Shown: positions 9,690-19,762 of the stretch, one piece after another | How positions within the stretch are numbered: the stretch's first letter is position 1 | Layout of the letters: every line of letters starts with the position of its first letter | Origin: Thiotrichaceae bacterium | Lineage (GTDB): Bacteria > Pseudomonadota > Gammaproteobacteria > Thiotrichales > Thiotrichaceae | DNA: 34,631 nt | Assembly (NCBI GenBank): GCA_026988095.1 | Contig: JALSLX010000144.1 | Coordinates: 1 to 34,631 of the forward strand | Reading direction: 5' to 3' | Program-made: the position numbers and the translations under genes | The notes under the pieces: model-generated | What the model saw: the letters and a program-made list of their open reading frames with translations, nothing else | Told to the model about the DNA's origin: nothing | Databases searched by the model: none

Positions 9690-10865
9690 CTACCAAGTTA
9701 TTCTACTTAAAAGCCCATTTTTACCGATACTGTAAACGCTCTTACCATTAACTTCTGGCTCAACAGAGTAGCCAGCAGGGTCGCCTTGATTTCGTGCAAC
9801 AAATTTTCCAGTGATTTTATTCACCCAATGAATATTACCTTTCTTATCCCCAATAACGAGTAAGGATTCTCCAGCAAGTGCGGGAAGAGTCGGCTCATAG
9901 CGTTGTAAGTCATCCATCTTCCAAACTGGTTGCCCATTTTCTGGTCTAATTCTCCAGACATTTCCCTTGTCATCACTGGAATATAGACCCGTTGAATTTA
10001 CATTTATACCCGTAGACGTTGAGAATGTATTTGACCAAGCAGTTGCACCTTTAGCTAAATCAATCGCATTCATTTTTCCATGTAGAGCAGCCCCAAATAA
10101 TGCTGTTCCGATTGACATAATCTTTCCATCTACATCAATGATACGATCAAGCTCAGTTGTTCCCCGTGCCTCTGCTAAAATTATTTCCCATGCTTTTTTA
10201 CCATTTTTTAATTGATAAGCAGCAACTTTTCCATTGTCAAAACCTGTGACAACAAGGGAGCCAACTATTATTGGAACACTCGCACCATGGAGCGATAAAG
10301 CAGGGGTACTTTGAGATTGTAGCCAAACAAGTTCACCAGTGCTGGATGATAAGCCATGTAACTTACCATCTATAGTTCGAAAAACAACACGGCCGTTATT
10401 ACTTGGAGAAATAGAAAGAATTTCACTACTTAAACGTTCGATCCACAAGACTTTACCCGTTTTAGCATTAAGTGCTATAGCATTGCCATTACTTGTACCA
10501 ATAAATATCTGTTTGCTATTATTTGTATTATTAGAACCATTAACACCAGCACTAATGACTTCACCTATGTTTGTTTTCCATTGAGATTTACCATCAGTTT
10601 TACGCCATGCACTTGCTGATTGATAGCCAGCTACATAAATAGTAGCAGAGTCAATATAGGGGTGAATTTTGTTTTCCCCCATGATACTCCCTGTTTTTAC
10701 TTCCCATACCTTTTTCGTTGTAACGCTAGTTTTAAATTCCTTTAAAGGCTTTAAGGGAATAGGACGTGATGTTTTTGAACCAAGGAATTGACCACATCCG
10801 CTTAGTAAAACAGTGGTTATGGCCGAGGTAGCAAGTAGCGTAATGACTAATCTGTGTTTTGCCAC
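9690..10865 (-). CDS. bamB: Outer membrane protein assembly factor BamB (YfgL), lipoprotein
   Basis: Lipobox LLSGCG, repeated PQQ-like beta-propeller motifs (ALNAKTGKVLWIE), gene order yfgM-bamB. Confidence 0.92.
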   Translation of the reverse strand: MAKHRLVITLLATSAITTVLLSGCGQFLGSKTSRPIPLKPLKEFKTSVTTKKVWEVKTGSIMGENKIHPYIDSATIYVAGYQSASAWRKTDGKSQWKTNIGEVISAGVNGSNNTNNSKQIFIGTSNGNAIALNAKTGKVLWIERLSSEILSISPSNNGRVVFRTIDGKLHGLSSSTGELVWLQSQSTPALSLHGASVPIIVGSLVVTGFDNGKVAAYQLKNGKKAWEIILAEARGTTELDRIIDVDGKIMSIGTALFGAALHGKMNAIDLAKGATAWSNTFSTSTGINVNSTGLYSSDDKGNVWRIRPENGQPVWKMDDLQRYEPTLPALAGESLLVIGDKKGNIHWVNKITGKFVARNQGDPAGYSVEPEVNGKSVYSIGKNGLLSRITW

Positions 10866-10868
10866 GAA

Positions 10869-11507
10869 TTATGCTCCTGATTTTTTCTGGTTGCTTAAAT
10901 CATCACGTTTCATTTGAAGAATTTCAATATCTTTGCCACTAGAGCTTAAAATGGCACGATCGTAGGCATCACGAGCTTTACTAAATTCTTTTTTTGCATA
11001 ATATAAGTCACCCATTAACTCTGTAACAAGTGAAGAATAAGCAGCTGGCATTTTTTCTGCAAGAATAGTCTGTGCTTGATCTAGCTTATCAGCATTAACA
11101 AGGGTACGGGCAAGACGAATCTTTGCAACAAATGCGATATTATCTTGTGAGCTTTTACTTGCAATTTTTAGCTGAGCGATACAATCATCTATTTTACCTG
11201 CTTCACAATTTGTTTTTGCAGTTGATAATGCAGCCAGAGAAGCATAGGGAGTGCTTCCATATTCATTATTAAGCTGTTTAAGTGCTTCTGATACTTTATC
11301 TGGATTAGCACTGTTTTTACTGATTTTTGAATATATTTTAGATGCACCTTCAGACTGATCTAGTTTGTATTGTTGCCATTGTTGATAACCGAACATTCCA
11401 CCGATAGTGAGTGCTACTCCAGCGATAACCGAGGTGCCATTTTCTTTCCACCAGGCTTTGAGTTCTTCTGCTTTTTCGTCATCACTTTTTAAATCATAAT
11501 CTGCCAT
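10869..11507 (-). CDS. yfgM: YfgM-family tetratricopeptide protein (SecYEG ancillary)
   Basis: DDEKAEELKAWWKENGTSVIAGVALTIGGMFGYQQWQQYK; located between hisS and bamB. Confidence 0.92.
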   Translation of the reverse strand: MADYDLKSDDEKAEELKAWWKENGTSVIAGVALTIGGMFGYQQWQQYKLDQSEGASKIYSKISKNSANPDKVSEALKQLNNEYGSTPYASLAALSTAKTNCEAGKIDDCIAQLKIASKSSQDNIAFVAKIRLARTLVNADKLDQAQTILAEKMPAAYSSLVTELMGDLYYAKKEFSKARDAYDRAILSSSGKDIEILQMKRDDLSNQKKSGA

Positions 11508-11544
11508 CGTATTTCCTTAAATAAAGCTTTTTAATTAGGGCTTA

Positions 11545-12819
11545 CTATAACAAATTAGTCTTGATAAATTCATCAAGATTTTCTTGTGATAGTGTTTGTT
11601 GATCGAGTTCTTTGTTTCGTAAAGGTTTTACTGTAATCGTGCTTTCTTTGACTTCATTTTCACCTAAGATAAATGCATAGTCAGCACCTGAGTTATCAGC
11701 GCGTTTTAATTGCGATTTAAAGCTACCAGAACCCCCGTTTACTAATAAACGTAATTGTGGGTGTGTATCGCGTAGCATTTCTGCTAAGGCGAGTCCTGCT
11801 ATATCAGCACCTTCTCCAGCCAACACTAAATAAATATGTGGCTGATAGTTTGATTGATCAAGTTTTTGTTCTTCAACCAGTAGCTGTAAACGATCAAGGC
11901 CAATACCAAAGCCGCAAGCAGAAGTTTCTCTACCACCGAGTTGTTTGACTAGACCATCATAGCGACCACCTGCACAGATAGTTCCTTGCGCACCTAACTC
12001 ATCAGTAATCCATTCAAATACTGTACGGTTGTAATAGTCGATACCACGTACTAAACGTGAATTGACTTGATACTCAATCCCCATTATGTCCAAACGTGTT
12101 TTAAGACCTTCAAAATGTATTTTAGATTCATCATCTAAATAATCTAATAGGTCTGGGGCTTTTGAGACTAAGTCTGCCATTTTAGGGTTTTTAGTATCAA
12201 GAATTCGTAAAGGATTCTTGTTTAGGCGGCGCTTAGAGTCTTCATCTAATTGATCTTCATTTTTACTAAAATATTCAATTAGAATTTCACGGTATGCTTG
12301 ACGTGCTTCATTGCTTCCAAGAGAATTTATTTCTAAACGTACTTTTTTAAAACCGAGTTTTTTCCAGAATCGAGCAGCAATAGCAATAATTTCAGCATCA
12401 ATATCGGGTCCATCAATACCATATGTTTCGATGCCTGCTTGGTAAAATCCTCGGTAACGTCCTTTTTGGGGGCGTTCATGCCTAAACATTGGTCCAATAT
12501 ACCAAATACGTTGTTGCTGATTATGAAATAAACCGTGTTGCATCCCAGCGCGAACACAACCTGCAGTACCTTCTGGTCGAAGCGTTAGGCTATCGCCATT
12601 ACGATCCTCAAAGGTATACATCTCCTTTTCGACAATATCGGTGGCATCACCAATCGAACGTTTAAAAAGTTCGGTTGATTCAATAATGGGGGTTCTTAAC
12701 TCTTTATAGCCGTAGCTATTAAAAAGTTCACGGGCGATGTTTTCAATAAACTGCCAAGAAGATGATTGTTCGGGAAGTATGTCGCGCATACCACGAACAG
12801 ATTGGAGGTTTTTTGCCAT
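11545..12819 (-). CDS. hisS: Histidyl-tRNA synthetase
   Basis: [56 protein letters not shown] class II motifs. Confidence 0.98.
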   Translation of the reverse strand: MAKNLQSVRGMRDILPEQSSSWQFIENIARELFNSYGYKELRTPIIESTELFKRSIGDATDIVEKEMYTFEDRNGDSLTLRPEGTAGCVRAGMQHGLFHNQQQRIWYIGPMFRHERPQKGRYRGFYQAGIETYGIDGPDIDAEIIAIAARFWKKLGFKKVRLEINSLGSNEARQAYREILIEYFSKNEDQLDEDSKRRLNKNPLRILDTKNPKMADLVSKAPDLLDYLDDESKIHFEGLKTRLDIMGIEYQVNSRLVRGIDYYNRTVFEWITDELGAQGTICAGGRYDGLVKQLGGRETSACGFGIGLDRLQLLVEEQKLDQSNYQPHIYLVLAGEGADIAGLALAEMLRDTHPQLRLLVNGGSGSFKSQLKRADNSGADYAFILGENEVKESTITVKPLRNKELDQQTLSQENLDEFIKTNLL

Positions 12820-12857
12820 GATTGTATTTTGGTTCTAAGAGATAATGTAGTAGGTGT

Positions 12858-13871
12858 TTATTCTAACGTAAAATTAGCAACGCTTCCTTTTATATAACCA
12901 CTAATATCAATGGGTTTTCCATCTACAAATAGTGATAGTCCATGGGCATTTCCCACTCTGAATGTTAAAGGTTTTTTGAGAGTTAATTCTTTTTCTTGTC
13001 CTGTCGTATTTTGTCCTTCGAAAACGGTTTTCTTTTTCCCATCTTTGATTCGCATCCATACTTCTTTATTGAAAATTAATTTAACTTTGATTGATCCATC
13101 TGTTGAAGCAGGGATTAGCGCTTCACTCTTAACTTCTTCACCAACTTTAATAGTATCGATTGATTCATTTGATTTTTTACTTGAGCCACCTACATTTTTA
13201 TTGGAATCATTTGAGTTGATATTTTCGGTTTTAGTAATATCATTATTGGAAGGTAGAGTTGCTTTCTCAGTTGTGTTCGGAATTACTTCAGTTATATTTT
13301 TAGGAAGGATTATTTCTGCGGGTTTAGGCAGGGGAGTAGGAACAGGCATCGTACCCGTTAATAAAGGATTATCAGTAGCACCTATCGATTGAGTTGTTGT
13401 TTGATTTGAGAAACTCTCCCATGTTTTTTGTACCCATTGATTCACCACAGGAATCATTGATAAAGCCGTTAAGCTCCCTAATAAAACAGCAAGTAATAAG
13501 AGTTGCATTAAAACGGGAGATAGACGTTTTTTACTTTGGTGAGAATGAATTTTAGCTGATGATTTAAAGTGATAGTTCAAATCGCTAGGGTCAGCACCAC
13601 GTAAAGATTCATAACAAGCAATGATTTCATCGGCTTCTATTTCTGCAAGCTTTGCATAATTACGGAGATAGCCTCGAATATAGGGAGGTTCTGGTAAAGA
13701 TTTGAAATCTTCATTTTCAAGTTTTATTAATATATCTTCTGCTAAGCACATTGCTTCAGCAGTTTGTGCAGTTGAATACCCTACACTTTCTCTTGATTTT
13801 TTTAGTAGTTTTCCTAAGTCACCATCTTGTGTGGATGGAATTGTTTCTGTATTTGTTTTTTTCTTTGCCAT
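12858..13871 (-). CDS. rodZ: Cytoskeleton protein RodZ
   Basis: N-terminal HTH (LLKKSRESVGYSTAQTAEAMCLAEDILIKLE...YIRGYLRNYAKLAEIEADEII), single TM segment, DUF4115-like C-terminus; synteny. Confidence 0.9.
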   Translation of the reverse strand: MAKKKTNTETIPSTQDGDLGKLLKKSRESVGYSTAQTAEAMCLAEDILIKLENEDFKSLPEPPYIRGYLRNYAKLAEIEADEIIACYESLRGADPSDLNYHFKSSAKIHSHQSKKRLSPVLMQLLLLAVLLGSLTALSMIPVVNQWVQKTWESFSNQTTTQSIGATDNPLLTGTMPVPTPLPKPAEIILPKNITEVIPNTTEKATLPSNNDITKTENINSNDSNKNVGGSSKKSNESIDTIKVGEEVKSEALIPASTDGSIKVKLIFNKEVWMRIKDGKKKTVFEGQNTTGQEKELTLKKPLTFRVGNAHGLSLFVDGKPIDISGYIKGSVANFTLE

Positions 13872-13936
13872 TATATGATTTTTTGCTCGTTATCTTTTAA
13901 ATGTACGCTAAGGAAGCCCTGAATGACCAGGTTGAA

Positions 13937-13977
13937 ATCTGGATAAATCCAGTAGAATACTACTAGGTTATCCAGAT
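13937..13977. promoter_or_regulatory. Nested stem-loop in the pilF/pilW-rodZ intergenic region
   Basis: ATCTGGATAA (13937-13946) pairs with TTATCCAGAT (13968-13977); inner AGTAG-AATA-CTACT (13951-13964). Confidence 0.6.
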
Positions 13978-13997
13978 ATTTCTTAATAATATTATTA

Positions 13998-14606
13998 TTA
14001 CTGGGTTACATTTTTATATCTCATCATGAACACCTGTGATTTTTCTCTATTACCTTGATCACTATATAGTTTTGCAAGCTCAAGTAGTGCAGAAGGGAAG
14101 GAAATTTTCTTTTCTAGTGCAAAAAGGAAATACTTTTCTGCTTGAGCATCGTTAGTTTTACTGGCTTTTCGCAAACAAATGCCTGCATTAGTGTAGGCGA
14201 ACTCCGGTGTGCTATAGAGAGGGTTCTTAACTGCATTAAGAAACTGAGTTACAGCGGCTTGAGGTCTGCCTGTTTTACATAAAAAAGAACCATAGTTATT
14301 ACTAAGTTCAGGATCTTTGGGCGTAATTCTAATGGCTTTTTGAAAGTGAGAATCAGCCTGATCATTAAGGCCTAAACGCTGCTGCAATAGCGCGAAATAA
14401 TGATTAGTTTGCGCAGAGTTTGGGTTTTGCGCTAAAGCCTTTCTAAGTTTTTCATTAGCAAGTTTTAATCGCCCCTGTTGCAGATATCGTACCCCAAGTT
14501 CTGAATTATATTCTGATGCTTGATTCTCCTTTACACCACCTGTACAGGCATTGAGTGATACAAGCAAAAATACCGCACTTAAGTGCATATATATTTTTTT
14601 GTTCAT
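13998..14606 (-). CDS. pilW: Type IV pilus biogenesis/stability protein PilW (PilF), TPR lipoprotein
   Basis: Lipobox SLNACTG, TPR repeats, NNYGSFLCKTGRPQAAVTQFLNAVKNPLYSTPEFAYTNAGIC; between rlmN and rodZ. Confidence 0.9.
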   Translation of the reverse strand: MNKKIYMHLSAVFLLVSLNACTGGVKENQASEYNSELGVRYLQQGRLKLANEKLRKALAQNPNSAQTNHYFALLQQRLGLNDQADSHFQKAIRITPKDPELSNNYGSFLCKTGRPQAAVTQFLNAVKNPLYSTPEFAYTNAGICLRKASKTNDAQAEKYFLFALEKKISFPSALLELAKLYSDQGNREKSQVFMMRYKNVTQ

Positions 14607-14663
14607 TGAATAACCCCTTTCTATTCAATTAGATAACCATTATTAATAATGGTATATGTGAGC

Positions 14664-15770
14664 CTACTGCGTAGTAGATTCTATGCGCGCAAAGTGAATA
14701 TCTCTGCGGCTTTTGTCATTAATGTCTCCTGCTAATTGCCCGCAAGCTGCATCAATATCCTCGCCCCGTGTTTTTCTTGTCATTACCACTAAACCTGCAT
14801 CTATCAATATATCGGCAAAGCGACGGATTCGATTATTTGAAGATCGAGTGTAACGCGTTTCTGGAAACGGGTTAAATGGTATCAAATTCACCTTCACAGG
14901 TACATCCTTTAATAAGACCGCTAATTCACGTGCATTTTCATCCGAATCATTCACATTGTGCAACATAACATATTCGATGGTGATACGTTCTCGAGCAGCT
15001 TTACCATCCATAAATTTAATGCAGGACTCGAGTAATTTCTCGATTGGATATTTACGATTAACAGGAACGAGCTGATCCCTCAAAGCATTGTTGGGAGCGT
15101 GTAAAGAGATAGCAAGACTAACTTCTATCTCGTCACGTAATCGATCTAGCGCAGGGACAACGCCAGAAGTACTCAATGTAACGCGGCGTTTACTCAAGCC
15201 ATAAGCATTATCATCAAGCATTAAAGTCATCGCATCGATAACATTATTATAGTTTAGAAGCGGCTCCCCCATGCCCATCATAACCACATTACTGATAACA
15301 CGGTCAGTTTCAGGGTCTGGCTGAAGAATATTCTTTGCTAACCAAACTTGACCAATAATTTCGCCAACTGTTAAGTTGCGATTAAATCCTTGGCGTGCGG
15401 TAGAGCAAAAGGTGCAATCCAGTGCACAACCCACTTGAGATGAGACGCATAAAGTGCCACGACCATCCTCAGGAATGAAAACTGTTTCGATACAGTTTCC
15501 ATCTTCAAGGCGCAGTAGCCACTTGCGTGTACCATCTGTTGATTCATCATCGATAGCAATTTCAAGAGATTTTATTTCAGATATTTCTGCAAGTTCAGCA
15601 CGTAACGCCTTGCTTACATTAGTCATATCATCAAAGCTACTCACGCCATGTTGATGAATCCACTTAATAATCTGTGTGGCACGAAAAGGCTTTTCTCCCC
15701 GATCGAGGAAAAAAGCCTTTAACTTGTCTGAAGTAAAATCCAGAAGGTTTATTTTTTTATCTTGTGCCAT
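14664..15770 (-). CDS. rlmN: 23S rRNA/tRNA adenine-C2 methyltransferase RlmN
   Basis: [19 protein letters not shown] radical-SAM motif, [27 protein letters not shown]. Confidence 0.98.
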   Translation of the reverse strand: MAQDKKINLLDFTSDKLKAFFLDRGEKPFRATQIIKWIHQHGVSSFDDMTNVSKALRAELAEISEIKSLEIAIDDESTDGTRKWLLRLEDGNCIETVFIPEDGRGTLCVSSQVGCALDCTFCSTARQGFNRNLTVGEIIGQVWLAKNILQPDPETDRVISNVVMMGMGEPLLNYNNVIDAMTLMLDDNAYGLSKRRVTLSTSGVVPALDRLRDEIEVSLAISLHAPNNALRDQLVPVNRKYPIEKLLESCIKFMDGKAARERITIEYVMLHNVNDSDENARELAVLLKDVPVKVNLIPFNPFPETRYTRSSNNRIRRFADILIDAGLVVMTRKTRGEDIDAACGQLAGDINDKSRRDIHFARIESTTQ

Positions 15771-15887
15771 TTATAACTTATCTCGTTATTCCCAAGTCAA
15801 TTGAGTGGAATAGGGAGGAATATTCTAACACGAGATACCCGCATAGTCTTTCCTAAGATACGGGGGGAGAATTAAGCGTAGAGTCGC

Positions 15888-16319
15888 TTATCGCGTACGC
15901 GGGCAGATTTCATCTTCACTAAAGAAGTAGTCCATTTCAATTTTAGCGTTCTCAACGCTATCAGAACCATGAACAGCATTTTCATCAATGCTCTGGGCAA
16001 AATCAGCACGGATAGTACCCGCATCTGCTTCAGCAGGGTTGGTAGCTCCCATAAGGTCACGATGAGTTGCAACGGCATTTTCACCTTCTAAAAGTTGAAT
16101 CATCACTGGGCCTGAAGTCATAAATTCAACTAAATCGCCAAAGAAAGGACGCTCACTGTGTACAGCGTAAAAACCTTCAGCATCTGTCTTAGAAAGGTGT
16201 TTCATTTTTGCGGCGATGATTTTTAATCCGCCTTTTTCAAAACGAGAGTAAATCTCACCGATTACGTTTTTGCCGATAGCGTCAGGTTTGATGATAGAGA
16301 TAGTGCGTTCGATTGCCAT
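15888..16319 (-). CDS. ndk: Nucleoside diphosphate kinase
   Basis: [49 protein letters not shown]. Confidence 0.98.
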   Translation of the reverse strand: MAIERTISIIKPDAIGKNVIGEIYSRFEKGGLKIIAAKMKHLSKTDAEGFYAVHSERPFFGDLVEFMTSGPVMIQLLEGENAVATHRDLMGATNPAEADAGTIRADFAQSIDENAVHGSDSVENAKIEMDYFFSEDEICPRTR

Positions 16320-16466
16320 GTTCTTGTATTCCGTGTTTATTAATTATATAAAGTAAAGACCCCCAAATTTGCAGGTCAAAAAGCGGTGTGCATTGTACTG
16401 CTGTATTCTATTTCAGTAAACAGTGATATTCTTAATAATCGATATAAGTTTAATAAGAGAAAGTAT

Positions 16467-16772
16467 ATGAGTGAAGTAGATAAAAACAAACAATTTAGAC
16501 AGTTTGCAGATACCTTTATAGATGTCGCTAACAATCATATAGAAGGTTCAGACAGTAGTTTCGTTAGTTCTTCTATGCTATACGGAACATCAAGGTTTTG
16601 CTCGTTTGTTGTAGCATCAGGGTGCGATAGTGCGGAGCATTTGGAAGCAAATAGGGAAGAAGCTATTCGTTTTTACACCGAAGAATTTAAAAGAATGCTT
16701 TCGGAAAACTTAGATGAGTATAAAAATACTTATAAAGAGCCGCCTCGATATGAACATCTGATAAAAAAGTAG
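16467..16772 (+). CDS. DUF3144 family protein
   Basis: FADTFIDVANNHI...VSSSMLYGTSRFCSFVVAS...EEAIRFYTEEFKRMLSENLDEY; ATG 16467 preferred to the upstream ORF-track start at 16386. Confidence 0.75.
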   Translation: MSEVDKNKQFRQFADTFIDVANNHIEGSDSSFVSSSMLYGTSRFCSFVVASGCDSAEHLEANREEAIRFYTEEFKRMLSENLDEYKNTYKEPPRYEHLIKK

Positions 16773-16793
16773 TTTTCTTGCAATTTATAATGA

Positions 16794-16863
16794 CCACCTC
16801 CCCCCTTTTTCGATGATTTGTATGTAAAACCACGTACAAATCATCGAAAAAGGGGGGAGGTGG
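16794..16863. repeat. C-tract palindromic repeat family 1, copy C (full, 29-bp perfect arms, 12-nt loop)
   Basis: CCACCTCCCCCCTTTTTCGATGATTTGTA (16794-16822) exactly inverted at 16835-16863. Confidence 0.95.
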
Positions 16864-16933
16864 CATACGATTAAAATACCGATTATCTTAATTATATTAA
16901 TGTAAGGACAATGATGTTGTTAAAGTTGTATGT

Positions 16934-17854
16934 ATGACTAAAATTAATATTTCTACATCTCTAATTATTCTTTGTGGCTTACTAACACTTAATGCTTGTG
17001 GTGGCAGCTCATCTAAATTAACAACAAAAGATTTGGTTCCTCCTGTGCTTACATTAAAGGGTAGTAACCCTCTCTTGATAGATTTAAATCAGCCATTTAC
17101 AGATAGTGGTGCTACAGCTATTGATAATATAGATGGTGATATTTCGAACAACATTACACAAGTAAATAACATTGATATAGCTAAAGCTGCCTGTTATTCG
17201 CAAAGCTATTCGGTGAAAGATGCCGCGGGTAATAAATCAGATCTTAAACGTACGGTATTGGTTGGTAGTGATGCACAACGCCATGCACCAAATGCATCAC
17301 CCTTAGCTGTAGAAGATTCTATTGGTACAGATTTTACAAAAACGGTTACTATTTCACCGTTAGCCAATGATTCAGACAGTGATTGTGATACCTTAACGAT
17401 TAGCTCTATCACACAGCCAACCAATGGCATTGCTATACTTAACAAAAACAATACTGTTAGTTTTAACCCGCAAAAAATGGTTGGTAGCTTTTATTTTACC
17501 TATACCGTAACAGATTCCCATGGTGGAGAGTCTATCGCGGGGATATCAATTGCAAGTCACAATCCTAAAGATGGGAATAATGGTTGGCCAGAAGCAAAAT
17601 CTGATACTGTTTCTACCAAGCAAGGACAAAGTATATTTATTGATGTTGTTGCAAATGACATAGAGTCAGATGGTGACAATCTGATTGTGCAAAAAATTGA
17701 TGATCCAAAACATGGAACAACAAAACTTGCGAGTAATGGCATTATTTACACACCAATAGCTGGGTTTATTGGTACGGATTCATTTTTCTACGGCGTACAT
17801 GATGGTTATGGACATACAGATTCGGCTGAAGTGATCATTACAGTAACGCCGTAG
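16934..17854 (+). CDS. Lipoprotein with DUF5011-like and two Ig/cadherin-like repeats
   Basis: Lipobox LTLNACGG; GATAIDNIDGDIS...YSVKDAAGNKSDLKRTVLV; two repeats with ANDSDSDCDTLTI...GIAIL...FTYTVTDSHGG and ANDIESDGDNLIV...FFYGVHDGYGH. Confidence 0.8.
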   Translation: MTKINISTSLIILCGLLTLNACGGSSSKLTTKDLVPPVLTLKGSNPLLIDLNQPFTDSGATAIDNIDGDISNNITQVNNIDIAKAACYSQSYSVKDAAGNKSDLKRTVLVGSDAQRHAPNASPLAVEDSIGTDFTKTVTISPLANDSDSDCDTLTISSITQPTNGIAILNKNNTVSFNPQKMVGSFYFTYTVTDSHGGESIAGISIASHNPKDGNNGWPEAKSDTVSTKQGQSIFIDVVANDIESDGDNLIVQKIDDPKHGTTKLASNGIIYTPIAGFIGTDSFFYGVHDGYGHTDSAEVIITVTP

Positions 17855-18027
17855 TATTAATTATTATTATTGTTCCCAAGGCTTAGCTAGATTATCTCTT
17901 TATCAAGAGAAGGCTCAGGGTAAGTGCCCCCCATTTATTCGAATACGCTCACTTTTAAGGAAATTTTGATTAAGCCGACAGAATTTTTAAACTAAAACTA
18001 ATTAGACTAGATCAGGATCATTTTTAA

Positions 18028-18104
18028 TATACCACCTCCCCCTTTTTTTGATGATTTGTATGCGAAATCATGTACAAATCATCGAAAAACAGGGGGGTGG
18101 TATA
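18028..18104. repeat. C-tract palindromic repeat family 1, copy D (full, imperfect arms, 12-nt loop)
   Basis: Left CCACCTCCCCCTTTTTTTGATGATTTGTA (18032-18060), right TACAAATCATCGAAAAACAGGGGGGTGG (18073-18100), flanked by TATA on both sides. Confidence 0.9.
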
Positions 18105-18154
18105 AAAAGAAGAGTTAAGTTTGTCGGTATTTTCCCTAAATTCTAGTTTTAGAG

Positions 18155-18523
18155 CTATGGTTCTTCTTCTGCTATTTTCATCGAAGCCTTTTCGATAGCT
18201 TCAATAATCTTTTTTGAATGGGCGAGTGTCTGTAATTCACAATGGAACTGCCCATCTTTATATAAAAACAAAGTGGGTAGATGAAATACATTAAATTCGT
18301 TGACTAGGGCCGCTGCTTTATCCGCTTTTATTTCAAAAACATGAAACTCTGCAAAATGATCTTTAATAATTTTTCCTTCACGGGTAAATAAATCCCGTAG
18401 ATGATGGCAAGATGCGCAATGTGGTCCTGTAAAAAAGACTAAAACAAGCCCTGATAAATCAGCAATGGTTTGATGGAAGTTGAATTCATCCAGCTCTGGT
18501 GGAGTATTGTTATTTTGATTCAT
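18155..18523 (-). CDS. Thioredoxin-like protein
   Basis: LVLVFFTGPHCASCHHLRDLF (CxxC) and FNVFHLPTLFLYKDGQ (cis-Pro); ATG at 18523 preferred to the 18553 start overlapping the upstream gene. Confidence 0.8.
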   Translation of the reverse strand: MNQNNNTPPELDEFNFHQTIADLSGLVLVFFTGPHCASCHHLRDLFTREGKIIKDHFAEFHVFEIKADKAAALVNEFNVFHLPTLFLYKDGQFHCELQTLAHSKKIIEAIEKASMKIAEEEP

Positions 18524-18533
18524 ATATTGATGC

Positions 18534-19715
18534 TCATACAAACTGCCCGGCACACCAACCTGATGCCCATGCCCATTGAAAATTAAATCCGCCTAAGTGT
18601 CCTGTTACATCAACGCCTTCGCCAATAAAATATAAGTCTTCTACCTTTTTTGATTCCATGGTTTTTGATGATAGTTCGTTGGTGTCTACGCCACCGCGTG
18701 AGACTTCGGCAGTTCGTAAACCCTCCGTGCCGTTAGGAGTCAATTGCCAGTTATTGAGTTGTTCTGCAATGTTTATAATTTCTTGCGGATTGTACTGTTG
18801 CATGGGTTTGTTGCTGAAAAGACGCTCGCATAATTTACCTGCTAATCGTTTTGATAGTTTGTAAGAGAGTATCGTTTTGAGTTCTGCAAGAGGGTGTTTT
18901 TCACGTTGTTCTATCAGCCATGCTTCAATGTTGTTATCAGGGAAGAGATTTATGCTAATGCTTTCACCTTCTTTCCAATAAGATGAAGCTTGTAAAACCG
19001 CTGGGCCGCTTATTCCTCGATGGGTAAATAAAATGGCTTCTTTAAAGGTTGTGCCGTCTTTGGTGGTTATCGAAACATCTGTCGAAATACCTGATAAGTC
19101 TTTGAAAAAGTTGTCTAGTTCATCCTGAGAGAAAGTAAAAGGAACAAGCGCAGGTACAAAGGGCAGGGTATTAATAGAGAATTTCTTAGCAGCACCTAAA
19201 GCAAAATCAGTAGCCCCCATTGCAGGGATTGATGGGCCACCAGTAGCAATGACTAATGATGTGCAAGCATAGTCGCCCGCCGTTGTTGATACGCCAAATG
19301 CCTTATCTTTTGTAATGTCTTTTATAGTGCAACGCAACTCAATTTTCACATTAACAGAATGGCATTCATCAACCAGCAATTCCACTACAGCCTTTGCTTT
19401 TTGATCACAAAATAACTGCCCGAGTGATTTTTCCTCCCAGCTTAGCCCGTGTGATTCCATTAGGGCGATAAAATCCCACTGTGTATAGCGTGACAGGGCT
19501 GATTTACAAAAGTGCGGGTTCTCAGAGAGAAAGTTATCAGGCTCAGTATAAAGGTTGGTGAAGTTACATCGGCCTCCACCTGAGATAAGAATTTTTTTAC
19601 CTACCTTATCAGCCTTATCTAAAATCAAAACCTTGCGCCCGCGTTTGCCTGCTTCAATGCCACACATCAGTCCAGCAGCACCTGCGCCAATAATTATTAC
19701 GTCAACTCTTTTCAT
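18534..19715 (-). CDS. NAD(P)/FAD-dependent oxidoreductase, HI0933/YhiN family
   Basis: VIIGAGAAGLMCGIEAGKRGRKVLILDKADKVGKKILISGGGRCNFTN; C-terminal GEGVDVTGHLGGFNFQWAWASGWCAG. Confidence 0.93.
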   Translation of the reverse strand: MKRVDVIIIGAGAAGLMCGIEAGKRGRKVLILDKADKVGKKILISGGGRCNFTNLYTEPDNFLSENPHFCKSALSRYTQWDFIALMESHGLSWEEKSLGQLFCDQKAKAVVELLVDECHSVNVKIELRCTIKDITKDKAFGVSTTAGDYACTSLVIATGGPSIPAMGATDFALGAAKKFSINTLPFVPALVPFTFSQDELDNFFKDLSGISTDVSITTKDGTTFKEAILFTHRGISGPAVLQASSYWKEGESISINLFPDNNIEAWLIEQREKHPLAELKTILSYKLSKRLAGKLCERLFSNKPMQQYNPQEIINIAEQLNNWQLTPNGTEGLRTAEVSRGGVDTNELSSKTMESKKVEDLYFIGEGVDVTGHLGGFNFQWAWASGWCAGQFV

Positions 19716-19762
19716 TGTTGCTATTATACGGTTATTGAAAAAACTAAAAGCGAAAGTTTTGT

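Noticed and set aside
12910-13392. 160-aa plus-strand ORF antisense to rodZ
   Set aside because: Ser/Val/Leu-rich shadow ORF opposite a well supported gene.
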